36,505 nt of DNA from Porticoccaceae bacterium (GTDB lineage Bacteria; Pseudomonadota; Gammaproteobacteria; Pseudomonadales; Porticoccaceae): the NCBI GenBank assembly GCA_023228865.1, contig JALOAH010000047.1:1-36505 (forward strand). Reading direction: 5' to 3'. Shown here in pieces: positions 7,955-15,564 of the stretch (positions are counted from its first letter, which is position 1; every line of letters starts with the position of its first letter). A program made the position numbers and the translations under genes. The notes below the pieces were generated by a model. That model ran no database searches, was not told the origin of the DNA, and saw nothing but the letters and a program-made list of their open reading frames with translations.

Positions 7955-8592
7955 CAGTTGATCAAAAAGCGTGTCAAGCCTATTAAAGGTTTGCGGATGA
8001 CCAGGTAGATCAGGTCAAGACCGAACATGGGCAGCACGAAGATGATCGCCAGCAGGATCATCGGGCTGTAGGGGCGGATGCGATCGTAAAACGTCGCCCA
8101 GTGTTTGGGCAGGAAGTAGGTGATCACCTTTTCCCCGTCGAGGGGCGCCAGGGGGATCAGGTTGAACAGGAACAGCGCCAGGTTGACGTACAGGAATTCC
8201 AGCAGGAACTCGCCCGCGCTGGGCAGGATCGGTCCGCTGCTCATCGTCAGGGGCGCCCAGCGCAAAGGGATGGCTGCGATTAACGCCAGCAAGAGGTTAG
8301 AGACCGGCCCGGCAATCGAAACCAGCATCACCCCCGCACTGGATTTGCGCCGCAGCTCATAAGGATTGATCGGCACGGGCTTAGCCCAGCCAAAGCCGGC
8401 AAACAACAGGGTAATTGTGCCCATCACGTCCAGATGCGCCAGCGGATTGAGGGTCAGCCTGCCGTGAAGGCGGGGGGTGCTATCGCCCAGGGCGTCTGCT
8501 GTGGCGGCGTGGGCGAATTCGTGGACCGTGAAAGCGATCAACAGGGTGATGATGCGGGAGATCAGGATCGGAATGGAAAGATTGAATAACAT
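7951..8592 (-). CDS. Site-2-type intramembrane metalloprotease (M50)
   Basis: A 213-residue multi-helix protein with the M50 zinc motif HEFAH inside a membrane segment (IAFTVHEFAHAATADALGD) and the second signature NLIPLAPLDGEKV (the NxxPxxPLDG motif supplying the third zinc ligand Asp). There is no PDZ or CBS domain, so it belongs to the short S2P group common in Firmicutes and Chloroflexota. Such proteases cut membrane-bound substrates such as anti-sigma factors, but the substrate here cannot be named. A TATAAT box on the minus strand (8625-8630) sits 32 bases ahead of the ATG. The GIY-YIG gene overlaps its end. Confidence 0.93.
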   Translation of the reverse strand: MLFNLSIPILISRIITLLIAFTVHEFAHAATADALGDSTPRLHGRLTLNPLAHLDVMGTITLLFAGFGWAKPVPINPYELRRKSSAGVMLVSIAGPVSNLLLALIAAIPLRWAPLTMSSGPILPSAGEFLLEFLYVNLALFLFNLIPLAPLDGEKVITYFLPKHWATFYDRIRPYSPMILLAIIFVLPMFGLDLIYLVIRKPLIGLTRFLINW

Positions 8593-8624
8593 GGCGTAAT
8601 CTCTTTGATTTCAGCAACCCGGTC

Positions 8625-8630
8625 ATTATA
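8625..8630 (-). promoter_or_regulatory. Probable -10 box for the M50 protease gene
   Basis: A perfect TATAAT on the minus strand, 32 bases ahead of the M50 start codon at 8592. The -35 region is poor. Confidence 0.4.
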
Positions 8631-8807
8631 CCCTCCGACCGGGCATGAGATGGATGCTGGCTTGTGTGTACAATGGGATAAAAAAGTATCATTAACAACC
8701 TGGATGACGCGCACCGGCACGCTTCACCGGTGGAGAAGTGGGGGGTGTGATAGAACATATATAGAACATTAGATTAGAGATTTTCCCAATTTCTCCATCT
8801 TCTCTTG

Positions 8808-8813
8808 TATAAT
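8808..8813 (+). promoter_or_regulatory. -10 box and possible operator ahead of the antitoxin gene
   Basis: TATAAT at 8808-8813 is followed by an AT-rich, partly symmetrical stretch running to about 8832 (TGTATAAT, then ATATTACA). Just upstream the sequence TAGAACAT occurs twice in direct orientation (8751-8758 and 8762-8769), one helical turn apart. Either could be a binding site for the antitoxin itself, since toxin-antitoxin pairs usually repress themselves. The -35 region is weak. Confidence 0.4.
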
Positions 8814-8862
8814 GTATAACATATATTACAATGTGCGTAGTAGCAGAACCAGAGGAGTCGAG

Positions 8863-9426
8863 ATGAGCCAAGCATACAATGATAATAAAGCCGTGCAAGC
8901 CGCGGCTATTTTTATCGATCTTGAAGGGGGAACAATTGACAAATACAAACTCTGTAAATTAATGTATTACCTCGAACGGCAAACGCTTGTCTTAACCGGG
9001 CAACTTCTCTTTCACAGCGACCTTTTTTCAATTAAACACGGACCAGTCGCCAGTGAGGTGAATGATGCAATTAATACAGTTTTACCATCAGAGAACTTTC
9101 GCCCCTTGTTCTCAGATCAATATTCAAGATGGTTTAACTACTTCAAAAAAGTTTCAAAATATGGAATTAGCTCCGTTGCAAACCCTGGTGATGACGAGCT
9201 TTCCGAAGCTGATATAGATCTAATTAAGGAGATAAGTGTTCAATTTGAAAATTATGATCATAAACAATTGAAAGCTTTCTTTGATAACTTGCCTGAGCAT
9301 ACCAAAACAGATACGCGTATCCCAATTAGTTTTGAGGATATTCTTAAAGCAGAAGGATTCCCCGAGGAAGAAATCGAGGAACTTCGTGAAGAATATTCGT
9401 ATTATTTGGAATTAATCTCTGCATAG
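8863..9426 (+). CDS. panA: Panacea-domain (DUF4065) antitoxin-like protein
   Basis: A 187-residue protein with the Panacea/SocA-like layout: AAIFIDLEGGTIDKYKLCKLMYYLERQTLVLTGQLLF, then SIKHGPVASEVNDAIN, and a C-terminal LSEADIDLIKEISVQFENY with FDNLPEH. Panacea proteins are antitoxins that neutralise many unrelated toxins encoded next to them (PanAT systems), and one member, SocA, is a ClpXP adaptor. The ATG at 8863 follows AGAGGAG at 8851-8857; the longer frame from about 8812 starts inside the promoter. The next gene begins nine bases after the stop and fits as the toxin. Base composition is clearly richer in A+T than the flanking housekeeping genes, a sign of horizontal transfer. Confidence 0.82.
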   Translation: MSQAYNDNKAVQAAAIFIDLEGGTIDKYKLCKLMYYLERQTLVLTGQLLFHSDLFSIKHGPVASEVNDAINTVLPSENFRPLFSDQYSRWFNYFKKVSKYGISSVANPGDDELSEADIDLIKEISVQFENYDHKQLKAFFDNLPEHTKTDTRIPISFEDILKAEGFPEEEIEELREEYSYYLELISA

Positions 9427-9435
9427 CACTTATTA

Positions 9436-9843
9436 ATGCTTAACATTGGAGATTGTTTTACACTGCATTCAAGCGGAAACCAACATCTTCATATAGTGAT
9501 TCAAGATCAAAGACCAGGTGATAGTAACAGCCAGGTCATTTGTGTTTATTTATCATCTGTTGGCAACAAGAGCAACATCGACAAACGTACGATATTACTC
9601 AAAAGCCAACATGAATTTATAACAGAAAAGTCATTTGTCAAATATCGAAATGTTTTGATCGAATCAAAAAGAAATATTGAATCAAGAATAATAAAAAGAT
9701 TTAAGCCAATCGATCTTGATATACTTGAGTCAATTCAATCTGCATTTCTCCTGCCCAAACCATATAAAAATATTCCAAAAAGAATTATTTTGCTGTTCAA
9801 CGAATGGCATCAAAATCAAATCTATAATCATCCTGATTTCTAA
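9436..9843 (+). CDS. Putative toxin partner of the Panacea protein, MazF/PemK-like
   Basis: A 135-residue protein, basic and AT-rich in codon use. Its N-terminal half (IGDCFTLHSSGNQHLHIVIQDQ, VICVYLSSVGNKSNIDKRTILL, FVKYRNVLIES) has the spacing of an SH3-like barrel of the MazF/PemK kind: a GD-x-F opening strand, a strand with a xVI core, and a later strand followed by a helix (DLDILESIQSAFL). I do not recognise a precise family. The order antitoxin-toxin, the nine-base gap and the similar composition support a toxin-antitoxin pair. MazF-like toxins usually cut RNA, but that activity is only a guess here. The gene meets the methyltransferase gene tail to tail, 31 bases apart. Confidence 0.6.
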   Translation: MLNIGDCFTLHSSGNQHLHIVIQDQRPGDSNSQVICVYLSSVGNKSNIDKRTILLKSQHEFITEKSFVKYRNVLIESKRNIESRIIKRFKPIDLDILESIQSAFLLPKPYKNIPKRIILLFNEWHQNQIYNHPDF

Positions 9844-9874
9844 TTAAATCCCCCGAATCAGAATTTCTTATATC

Positions 9875-11554
9875 TCACTCCTCCAACAAGTCCATCTGCT
9901 TACCCTCTTCCCTCTGAGGGCGTGGCGCCCGCTTAAAGGTCTGGTTCACCTGGGAGATGCGCGGCATATCAATTCCCTTTCCGCCCAGAAGCTCCTCGAT
10001 CGTTAGAATCTGCAATCGTGGATGGTTCTCTCCCCACCCCCATCCCTGTGATTGATAAAACCCGCCACTGGCAGCTTCCGCCCGCATCGGTTGGGTTGGC
10101 TCATGCATCGTGATCAAAACGCCAATCTCTGCATTTTCACGATCGACGACCCCGCGCAAATCCCGCATATAGGTCAAATGCGGTTTACCTGCCTTTACAG
10201 AAATCACAACCTGCTTGGTTTTCCTCGAGTCATCATCGTGAAAATAGATCCTGCCGTCAATGCCAGCATCTGCACCTTTCTTTTGATCCGCAGGTCTGGC
10301 TCCCACCAACCCCAGCGCCCACCACTGAAATTGATAAGGGTTCTCTTTCGCCAATGTTTCAGCCCCTGAAAGAGAGACCGGCTCACCGATCACCTCATAT
10401 TGCAGATCTTCCCCAAAGGAATCCTGCAGTCGGTGCTTCATCAGGTTGATCGCCAGGTGAGTGATGTCGATCCCGATCCACTGCCGGTTCAACCGTTGTG
10501 CAACTGCAACTGTTGTTCCACAGCCACAGAACGGATCAAGGACCAGATCGCCTTCATTGCTGCTGGCCTGAATGATCCTCCTTAAGAGTTCTTCTGGTTT
10601 TTGAGTAGGATATCCGAGGCGTTCAGCACTCGTCCTCCCAATGGGCTTAACTTCATCGTCAGCCCAAATGTCATGTACTCTTGGTTTTTCTGCTTCATCC
10701 AAATACCTTCGCCAAGATGGATTTCCCGTTGAACTAAAATCAATATAGCCAGCGTCAGCTAATATATCTAACCGTTCGCGAACAGATCCCATCAGTCGTC
10801 TTCCTGTATCTTCTTCATAGCGTTTTTGTAAAATTCGTGGTACTGTCCAATGGCCTGTCGGTTCTCTTCCCCTCCACGATTGACCACTGTCTCCGATGGT
10901 GCCACCTGCAGCTGTGAGCGGTCGGCTTACATACCTCCCTCTCTCATCTTTGTTTCTATACCAAGAATTAATAGTTTCTTCTCTATGCTGTGACAATCTT
11001 GGCGATAAGAAATAAAATTCATTGGATTTGGTATAAAAAAGAATGCGGTCAGAATTTTTCCCATATTGTCTGGCATCACTTTTCCCGCCATAAAGTCGTT
11101 TCCATACGATTTCGTTTCTAAAAAACTCCGCGCTAAAAATTGCATCCATCAAGATCTTCAAGTAATGGCTTGCAGTCGGATCGCAGTGCAGATAAATACT
11201 GCCTGTTGGTTTTAACACCCGACGCATCTCAATTAAGCGGGGCGCCATCATTGAGAGATACGCAAGCATGTCGCTGTCTTTCAACAGCAGTCGAAAAGCC
11301 TGCATTGCCCGGGAAACTTCTCCCCCTTGTTCGACAACCTTCATATAAGATTCAGCCGCAACCCGATCCCAGTGCCAGGTATCGTCAAATGCCTGGATCT
11401 GTGCAGCGGCATCAGTTCCATCTTTGCTGCCAAACAGCACGTTGTATGTCGCATTGGAATTAAATGGCGGATCCAGGTAAATCAAATCCACTGTTTCATC
11501 TTTAATATACCTTCTGAGGATATCCAGGTTGTCCCCATAAAACAGCTTATTCAT
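9875..11554 (-). CDS. DNA methyltransferase fused to an Mrr-like nuclease domain
   Basis: A 559-residue protein. The N-terminal part is a beta-class amino-methyltransferase: catalytic motif LDPPFNSN at residues 27-34 comes first and the SAM-binding motif [10 protein letters not shown] at 339-348 last, with a large target-recognition insert between. Such enzymes methylate adenine N6 or cytosine N4 at a set DNA site. The C-terminal part holds [12 protein letters not shown] (Asp about 433) and VVISVKAGK (Lys about 454), the D...xxK arrangement of the PD-(D/E)xK fold of Mrr-type nucleases, with Ser where Glu or Gln is usual. It may therefore be a one-protein restriction-modification enzyme, or a methyltransferase with an inactive nuclease domain. 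No separate restriction or specificity gene is adjacent. It is convergent with the toxin-antitoxin pair. Confidence 0.85.
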   Translation of the reverse strand: MNKLFYGDNLDILRRYIKDETVDLIYLDPPFNSNATYNVLFGSKDGTDAAAQIQAFDDTWHWDRVAAESYMKVVEQGGEVSRAMQAFRLLLKDSDMLAYLSMMAPRLIEMRRVLKPTGSIYLHCDPTASHYLKILMDAIFSAEFFRNEIVWKRLYGGKSDARQYGKNSDRILFYTKSNEFYFLSPRLSQHREETINSWYRNKDERGRYVSRPLTAAGGTIGDSGQSWRGREPTGHWTVPRILQKRYEEDTGRRLMGSVRERLDILADAGYIDFSSTGNPSWRRYLDEAEKPRVHDIWADDEVKPIGRTSAERLGYPTQKPEELLRRIIQASSNEGDLVLDPFCGCGTTVAVAQRLNRQWIGIDITHLAINLMKHRLQDSFGEDLQYEVIGEPVSLSGAETLAKENPYQFQWWALGLVGARPADQKKGADAGIDGRIYFHDDDSRKTKQVVISVKAGKPHLTYMRDLRGVVDRENAEIGVLITMHEPTQPMRAEAASGGFYQSQGWGWGENHPRLQILTIEELLGGKGIDMPRISQVNQTFKRAPRPQREEGKQMDLLEE

Positions 11555-11618
11555 TTCGGTTCTCCTTTGCTGTGACGGCCTGTTTTGAAATTATAACCCA
11601 ATTATTAATAATACTTTT

Positions 11619-11637
11619 CATGATTATTATAATCATG
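11619..11637. promoter_or_regulatory. Perfect palindrome overlapping the methyltransferase -10 box
   Basis: CATGATTAT-T-ATAATCATG is a perfect inverted repeat with 9-base arms. On the minus strand it contains TATAAT (11626-11631), which would place transcription start near 11619, 65 bases ahead of the methyltransferase ATG. A second palindrome, ATTATTAATAAT (11601-11612), lies just downstream of it. This arrangement fits an operator for a dimeric repressor controlling the methyltransferase, as in many restriction-modification loci, but no regulator gene is seen in the window. Confidence 0.5.
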
Positions 11638-11707
11638 CCTGGTCCTTCAGCCGCTCACTGAAATGACGCTGGAGATGTTGTTGAAATCAGTAACTAACCA
11701 AAATGGG

Positions 11708-11729
11708 GTTTTTAATGCTCATTAAAAAC
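11708..11729. repeat. Perfect 10-base inverted repeat
   Basis: Arms GTTTTTAATG and CATTAAAAAC are separated by only CT. The tight spacing suits a protein-binding site better than an RNA hairpin. No gene of clear identity starts nearby on either side. Confidence 0.4.
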
Positions 11730-12083
11730 AAGGGTCAGTGATAAGCCGTTCCTTCTGCTGTTTCTGCGCATGGCAGATCAGCTATATGAATTATTCTATG
11801 TTTTTTCAGTAATTACAATTGGTAAAGCTGGTAGAGTGAAAATCGGCAAGTTCATTTGTCAGAGATGAAATTTCGAAGAATATCCTGGTTAAAAAATATA
11901 TAGAGAAAAGTTAGTTTTCTGGATACTGCTAGCAAAAACTGTTATCCTTGCTAAGGGTAAACTTTATTCAAAGTAGTGAAAGCATTTTATGAAATATAAT
12001 TTAACTCTAGATGGCATATGAAGCCTTTTACTAACTGCCTCCAATTTTATTGGGTAATGTCGCCAGCTTTTTCCATTCCCGGC

Positions 12084-12089
12084 TATAAT
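12084..12089 (+). promoter_or_regulatory. -10 box close to the methyltransferase-like start codon
   Basis: TATAAT lies only 11 bases ahead of the ATG at 12101, and no ribosome-binding sequence is visible in between. Transcription would begin about five bases before the ATG, which suggests a nearly leaderless message. Confidence 0.4.
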
Positions 12090-12100
12090 TGCTTGTGAAA

Positions 12101-12862
12101 ATGTCAATTTACCAGCGTTTTGCCCCCTTTTACCAGCGCGGACCTTACGTGCATTTTTCCCAGGAACTGGCGGAGACTGTCCTGCCGGAATACCTGGACC
12201 TGATCGATTTTCATCCTGGCGCCCTGCTCGATATCGCCTGCGGTGAGGGCAGCTTTGCCGTGGCGATGGCAGCAGCGGGGTACCGGGTCAGCGGGGTTGA
12301 TCAATCGGCAGAGATGATCGCCCTGGCGCGGGAACGCGCCCGCGCAGCGAGCCTCCAGGTGGATTTTTCAGTCGAGGACATGCGCAATCTGCAATTTGTT
12401 GAAGAATTTGACCTGGTCACCTGTTTTTTTGATAGTTTGAACTACCTGCTGACATTTAGAGACCTGCAGGCTGCCTTTCGCAGTGCCCATGCAGCCCTCA
12501 GACCGGGCGGTTACTTCATCTTTGATATGAACACGATTCACGGGCTGGCTGTGAATTGGATGCGTGAAAAAACCTATGTACAGAACGAAGCGGATAATTT
12601 TATTGAATATCACCGGCATGAATTTGATTATGAGAACCTGGTGGCGACCATGGAAATCACCATTTTCACCAGGTCATCTGGTGAGCTGTGGGAACGCATC
12701 CAGGAGACCCACCGCGAGCGCGGCTACCCGATAGCCGATCTGCAATTTCTTTTGACTGAAACCGGGTTTGAAATTGAAGCGTTCTATGGTTCTTTGCGTA
12801 AGCGCACTGAGCTGCAGGCTGATTCTCCCCGGGTATTTTTTGTTGTTCAAAAACCGATCTGA
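12101..12862 (+). CDS. SAM-dependent methyltransferase (class I), substrate unknown
   Basis: A 253-residue protein with the Rossmann-fold SAM motif LLDIACGEGSFAVAMAAAGYRVSGVDQSAEMI, the acidic second motif VDFSVEDMRNL and the later motif VTCFFDSLNYLLTFRDLQAAFRSAHAALRPGGYFIFDMNT. This is the Methyltransf_25/UbiE-like set used on small molecules or proteins, so the substrate cannot be read from sequence. I chose the ATG at 12101 (MSIYQRFAPFYQ) because upstream TTG and GTG codons lie within the probable promoter. It stands alone between the AT-rich gap and the next operon and returns to the GC-rich composition of the chromosome, so it probably marks the end of the accessory segment. Confidence 0.88.
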   Translation: MSIYQRFAPFYQRGPYVHFSQELAETVLPEYLDLIDFHPGALLDIACGEGSFAVAMAAAGYRVSGVDQSAEMIALARERARAASLQVDFSVEDMRNLQFVEEFDLVTCFFDSLNYLLTFRDLQAAFRSAHAALRPGGYFIFDMNTIHGLAVNWMREKTYVQNEADNFIEYHRHEFDYENLVATMEITIFTRSSGELWERIQETHRERGYPIADLQFLLTETGFEIEAFYGSLRKRTELQADSPRVFFVVQKPI

Positions 12863-12952
12863 TCCCCCAGGGTCCCGGCGCTTTGCAGGACAGTCTGTTC
12901 CGCCTTGCCCCGCCTGTCTCCTGGTGTTATGATTTGATGGGTTGGAGGTGTT

Positions 12953-13315
12953 TTGGAAAACCTGAGCAAAAAAAAGCGGGTTCGGTACATTTTGATCCTG
13001 GTGATACTGGCTGCTCTTTCGTGTTATTGCCTGGGCGGGTTGGTTTTGTGGATCAATCAGTCCGGGCCGGTGGTGCTCACCCCGACGATCACGTCGACCC
13101 CCACCCGAACGGCGACGATTACCCTGACGCCCTACATCACGCTGACTCCGTCAATCACGCCGATCCCCACCAACACAGCGACGCCCACCAACACAGCGAC
13201 CCCAACGATGACCTCAACAGCGACGTTCACACCGAACACCACCGATACCCCCACCGACACGCCCACTGAGACACCGTCCTTCACGCCGACTGAAACAGAG
13301 GAGCTGGCGCCTTAG
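12953..13315 (+). CDS. Membrane-anchored Thr-Pro-rich protein
   Basis: A 120-residue protein starting at a TTG (12953) after GGAGGTG. Residues 1-10 are basic ([10 protein letters not shown]), residues 11-35 form one hydrophobic segment ([23 protein letters not shown]), and the rest is almost pure Thr-Pro repeat ([18 protein letters not shown], then TNTATPTN units) ending in an acidic tail. Such low-complexity Thr-Pro regions occur in many surface proteins of Anaerolineae and may be glycosylated spacers. ALSC could be a weak lipobox. No folded domain follows, so the role is unknown. It lies 28 bases ahead of the first M42 peptidase gene. Confidence 0.65.
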   Translation: MENLSKKKRVRYILILVILAALSCYCLGGLVLWINQSGPVVLTPTITSTPTRTATITLTPYITLTPSITPIPTNTATPTNTATPTMTSTATFTPNTTDTPTDTPTETPSFTPTETEELAP

Positions 13316-13343
13316 ATTCTATCTGACATAGAAACGGAGTTTG

Positions 13344-14402
13344 ATGATTGATTTATTAACACACCTTAAAGAAATGTTGTCTGCGGCCGGGCTTTCAGGT
13401 TTTGAAAGTCCAATCCGCAAAATTGTGCAGGAAGCCTGGGCTCCGCTCACTGACGAATTGACGGTGAGCAAAATTGGCAGCCTGCACGGTTTGAAAACAG
13501 GCCAGGGAGAGCAGCCCAGAAAACGGGTGATGATCTCGGCGCACATGGATGCCATTGGTATGATGGTGACGGGCATCCATGATGGTTTGATGCGCTTTAC
13601 TGAAATCGGGGGGATTGACCACCGCATTTTACCGGGTCAGTTGGTGACGGTTCACGGCCGGGAGGATCTGCCCGGCGTGGTGGTCCAGCCGCCTGCCTAC
13701 TTGTTTCCCGAAGGAGACAGCGACGGCCCGGTGGAGATGAAATACCTGCTCGTGGATGTGGGGTTACGTCCGGATGAGGTTGCACAAAAAGTCCGGGTTG
13801 GCGACATCATCTCCTTTGCCCAGGAACCCCTGGAATTAACCGGCGATGCGATCGCCGGGCACACCCTGGATAACCGGGTTTCCGTCGCTGCAACCACCCT
13901 GTGCCTGGAGGAACTGAAAAGCCGAGAGCATCACTGGGATGTTTGGGCGGTAGCCTCCGCCCAGGAAGAGGAAACTCTGGGCGGCGCGTTGACCTCGCCC
14001 TTTGATATCCGCCCTGATATTGCCATTGTGATTGACGTCTGCTTTGCCAGGGGCCCGGGCTCCTCCGATTGGCGCAGCATTCCCTTTGGCAAGGGTGTCG
14101 GCCTGGGTTATGGACCGAACATCCACCCGGCTTTGTTCCAGCTTTTCGAGGATAAAGCCAAGGAATTGGAGATCCCCTACCATCGGGATGTAATGCCCAG
14201 AATGTCTGGTACAGATGCGATGGCCATCCAGGTGGTGGCAGAAGGGATCCCCTGCATGGTGCTGGGCATCCCGTTACGGTATATGCACACGCCAGTTGAA
14301 ACCGTTTCACTTAAGGATATCCGCCGGGCTGGGCGGTTGATGGCTGCCGTCATCGCTGACCTGGCGCCGGATGCCCTTGAGCACATCAAATGGGAAGAGT
14401 GA
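13344..14402 (+). CDS. M42-family aminopeptidase (first of three)
   Basis: A 352-residue M42 metallopeptidase; these form large tetrahedral cytosolic complexes that remove N-terminal residues from peptides. Metal ligands are all present: His67 in ISAHMDAIG, Asp in GHTLDNRVS, the catalytic and ligand Glu pair in AQEEETLGGA, Asp in IVIDVCF and the last His in RYMHTPVETV. The ATG at 13344 follows ACGGAG. EEETLGG replaces the EEVGLRG seen in the other two copies, so this is the most divergent of the three. The next M42 gene begins three bases after its stop, so they are surely co-transcribed. Confidence 0.93.
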   Translation: MIDLLTHLKEMLSAAGLSGFESPIRKIVQEAWAPLTDELTVSKIGSLHGLKTGQGEQPRKRVMISAHMDAIGMMVTGIHDGLMRFTEIGGIDHRILPGQLVTVHGREDLPGVVVQPPAYLFPEGDSDGPVEMKYLLVDVGLRPDEVAQKVRVGDIISFAQEPLELTGDAIAGHTLDNRVSVAATTLCLEELKSREHHWDVWAVASAQEEETLGGALTSPFDIRPDIAIVIDVCFARGPGSSDWRSIPFGKGVGLGYGPNIHPALFQLFEDKAKELEIPYHRDVMPRMSGTDAMAIQVVAEGIPCMVLGIPLRYMHTPVETVSLKDIRRAGRLMAAVIADLAPDALEHIKWEE

Positions 14403-14405
14403 TCC

Positions 14406-15506
14406 ATGACCAAGACGAATAATCAACCAACAGGACAGGCGCCAGGAATCGGCGCCAGCCAGATTGAGTTATTGGAAAAATTATGTAATGCCACGGCTGT
14501 CTCGGGCGATGAACATGAAGTCCGCCAGATTGTACTGGAGGAGATCAAGGAGATCGCCGACGAAGTCACCGTGGACGCGCTGGGAAACGTCCTGGCGACC
14601 AAATTGGGCCGCGGTGAGAACCGGGTGCGGGTGATGCTGGCCGCCCATATGGATGAGATTGGGTTCATGATCGTTAACAAGCACGAAGATGGGCTGTTTG
14701 AATTTGAGCGCATTGGCGGCATTGATGAACGCCAACTACCCGGCAAGTCCGTGCTGGTTGGGCGGGAAAGCCTGCCAGGCGTAATCGGCGCCAAACCGAT
14801 CCACATGACCACTGCCGCTGAGCGTAATAACAAAATTGAAACCTCCGCCCTGCGCATCGATCTGGGTCCTGAGATTGGCGACAGGGTTAAACCCGGCGAC
14901 CGGGCGACCTTTGCCACCCGTTTTGAGGTGATCGGGCCGAGCATCCGGGCAAAAGCGCTGGACAATCGGCTGGGCGTGGCAACCTTGATTGAACTACTCA
15001 AACACGCACCGGAGCAGATTGACCTGCTGGCAGCCTTCACTGTCCAGGAAGAAGTTGGTCTGCGCGGCGCGCGGGTGGCTGCTTATGCCTTCAACCCGGA
15101 TATGGCAATAGCGGTGGATGCCACACCAGCGTATGACCTGCCACACTGGGATGAGGATGACGAAAATGACCGCTATAATACTCGCCTGGATGCGGGTCCG
15201 GCTGTCTATGTGCTAGACGCCGCCACAATCCCCGACCGACGACTGGTGAACTGGCTGGTTGAAACTGCACAGCAGGCTGAAATTCCCTGCCAGTTACGGC
15301 AACCCGGCGGCGGTGGAACGGATGCGGGCGCTATCCACAAAGTGCGCAGCGGCATCCCCAGCGTTTCTGTTTCAGTGCCCATCCGCTATGCCCATACAGC
15401 GGTCAGCCTGGCGCGCCTGGACGATTGGACCAGTACCCTGAAGCTCTTGCACACTGCACTGGGCAGGGTCACCCCTGATCTACTGGCTGTCGAGCGGCGG
15501 GATTGA
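14406..15506 (+). CDS. M42-family aminopeptidase (second of three)
   Basis: A 366-residue M42 peptidase with an N-terminal extension of about 20 residues (MTKTNNQPTGQAPGIGASQ) not seen in its neighbours. Ligands: His in LAAHMDEIG, Asp in AKALDNRLG, Glu-Glu in TVQEEVGLRGA, Asp in AIAVDATPAYD, His in RYAHTAVSL. An acidic insert (HWDEDDENDRYNTRLDAG) follows the fourth ligand and differs from the third copy, suggesting a different substrate pocket. A GGAAGAG ribosome site precedes the ATG. It is tightly packed behind the first copy; the third follows after 58 bases. Confidence 0.93.
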   Translation: MTKTNNQPTGQAPGIGASQIELLEKLCNATAVSGDEHEVRQIVLEEIKEIADEVTVDALGNVLATKLGRGENRVRVMLAAHMDEIGFMIVNKHEDGLFEFERIGGIDERQLPGKSVLVGRESLPGVIGAKPIHMTTAAERNNKIETSALRIDLGPEIGDRVKPGDRATFATRFEVIGPSIRAKALDNRLGVATLIELLKHAPEQIDLLAAFTVQEEVGLRGARVAAYAFNPDMAIAVDATPAYDLPHWDEDDENDRYNTRLDAGPAVYVLDAATIPDRRLVNWLVETAQQAEIPCQLRQPGGGGTDAGAIHKVRSGIPSVSVSVPIRYAHTAVSLARLDDWTSTLKLLHTALGRVTPDLLAVERRD

Positions 15507-15564
15507 TGTTTTGCGCACATTTAAACGCGATCTTTAACTCTATTCTTTCATCAGGAGCAAATTT

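Larger units (their letters stand above)
11555..12100. other. AT-rich, palindrome-rich gap without genes
   Basis: About 540 bases with no convincing reading frame. It contains three inverted repeats near the methyltransferase promoter: a 12-bp palindrome at 11601-11612, a 19-bp one at 11619-11637, and a pair of perfect 10-base arms at 11708-11729. The rest, up to the TATAAT at 12084, is low-GC sequence in which I see nothing further. It looks like the edge of an inserted segment, though no attachment site or target duplication is apparent. Confidence 0.5.

Noticed and set aside
12883..13269. Asp/His-rich open frame ([12 protein letters not shown])
   Set aside because: It is the shifted reading of the Thr-Pro repeat gene at 12953, whose frame has a membrane segment and ribosome site.
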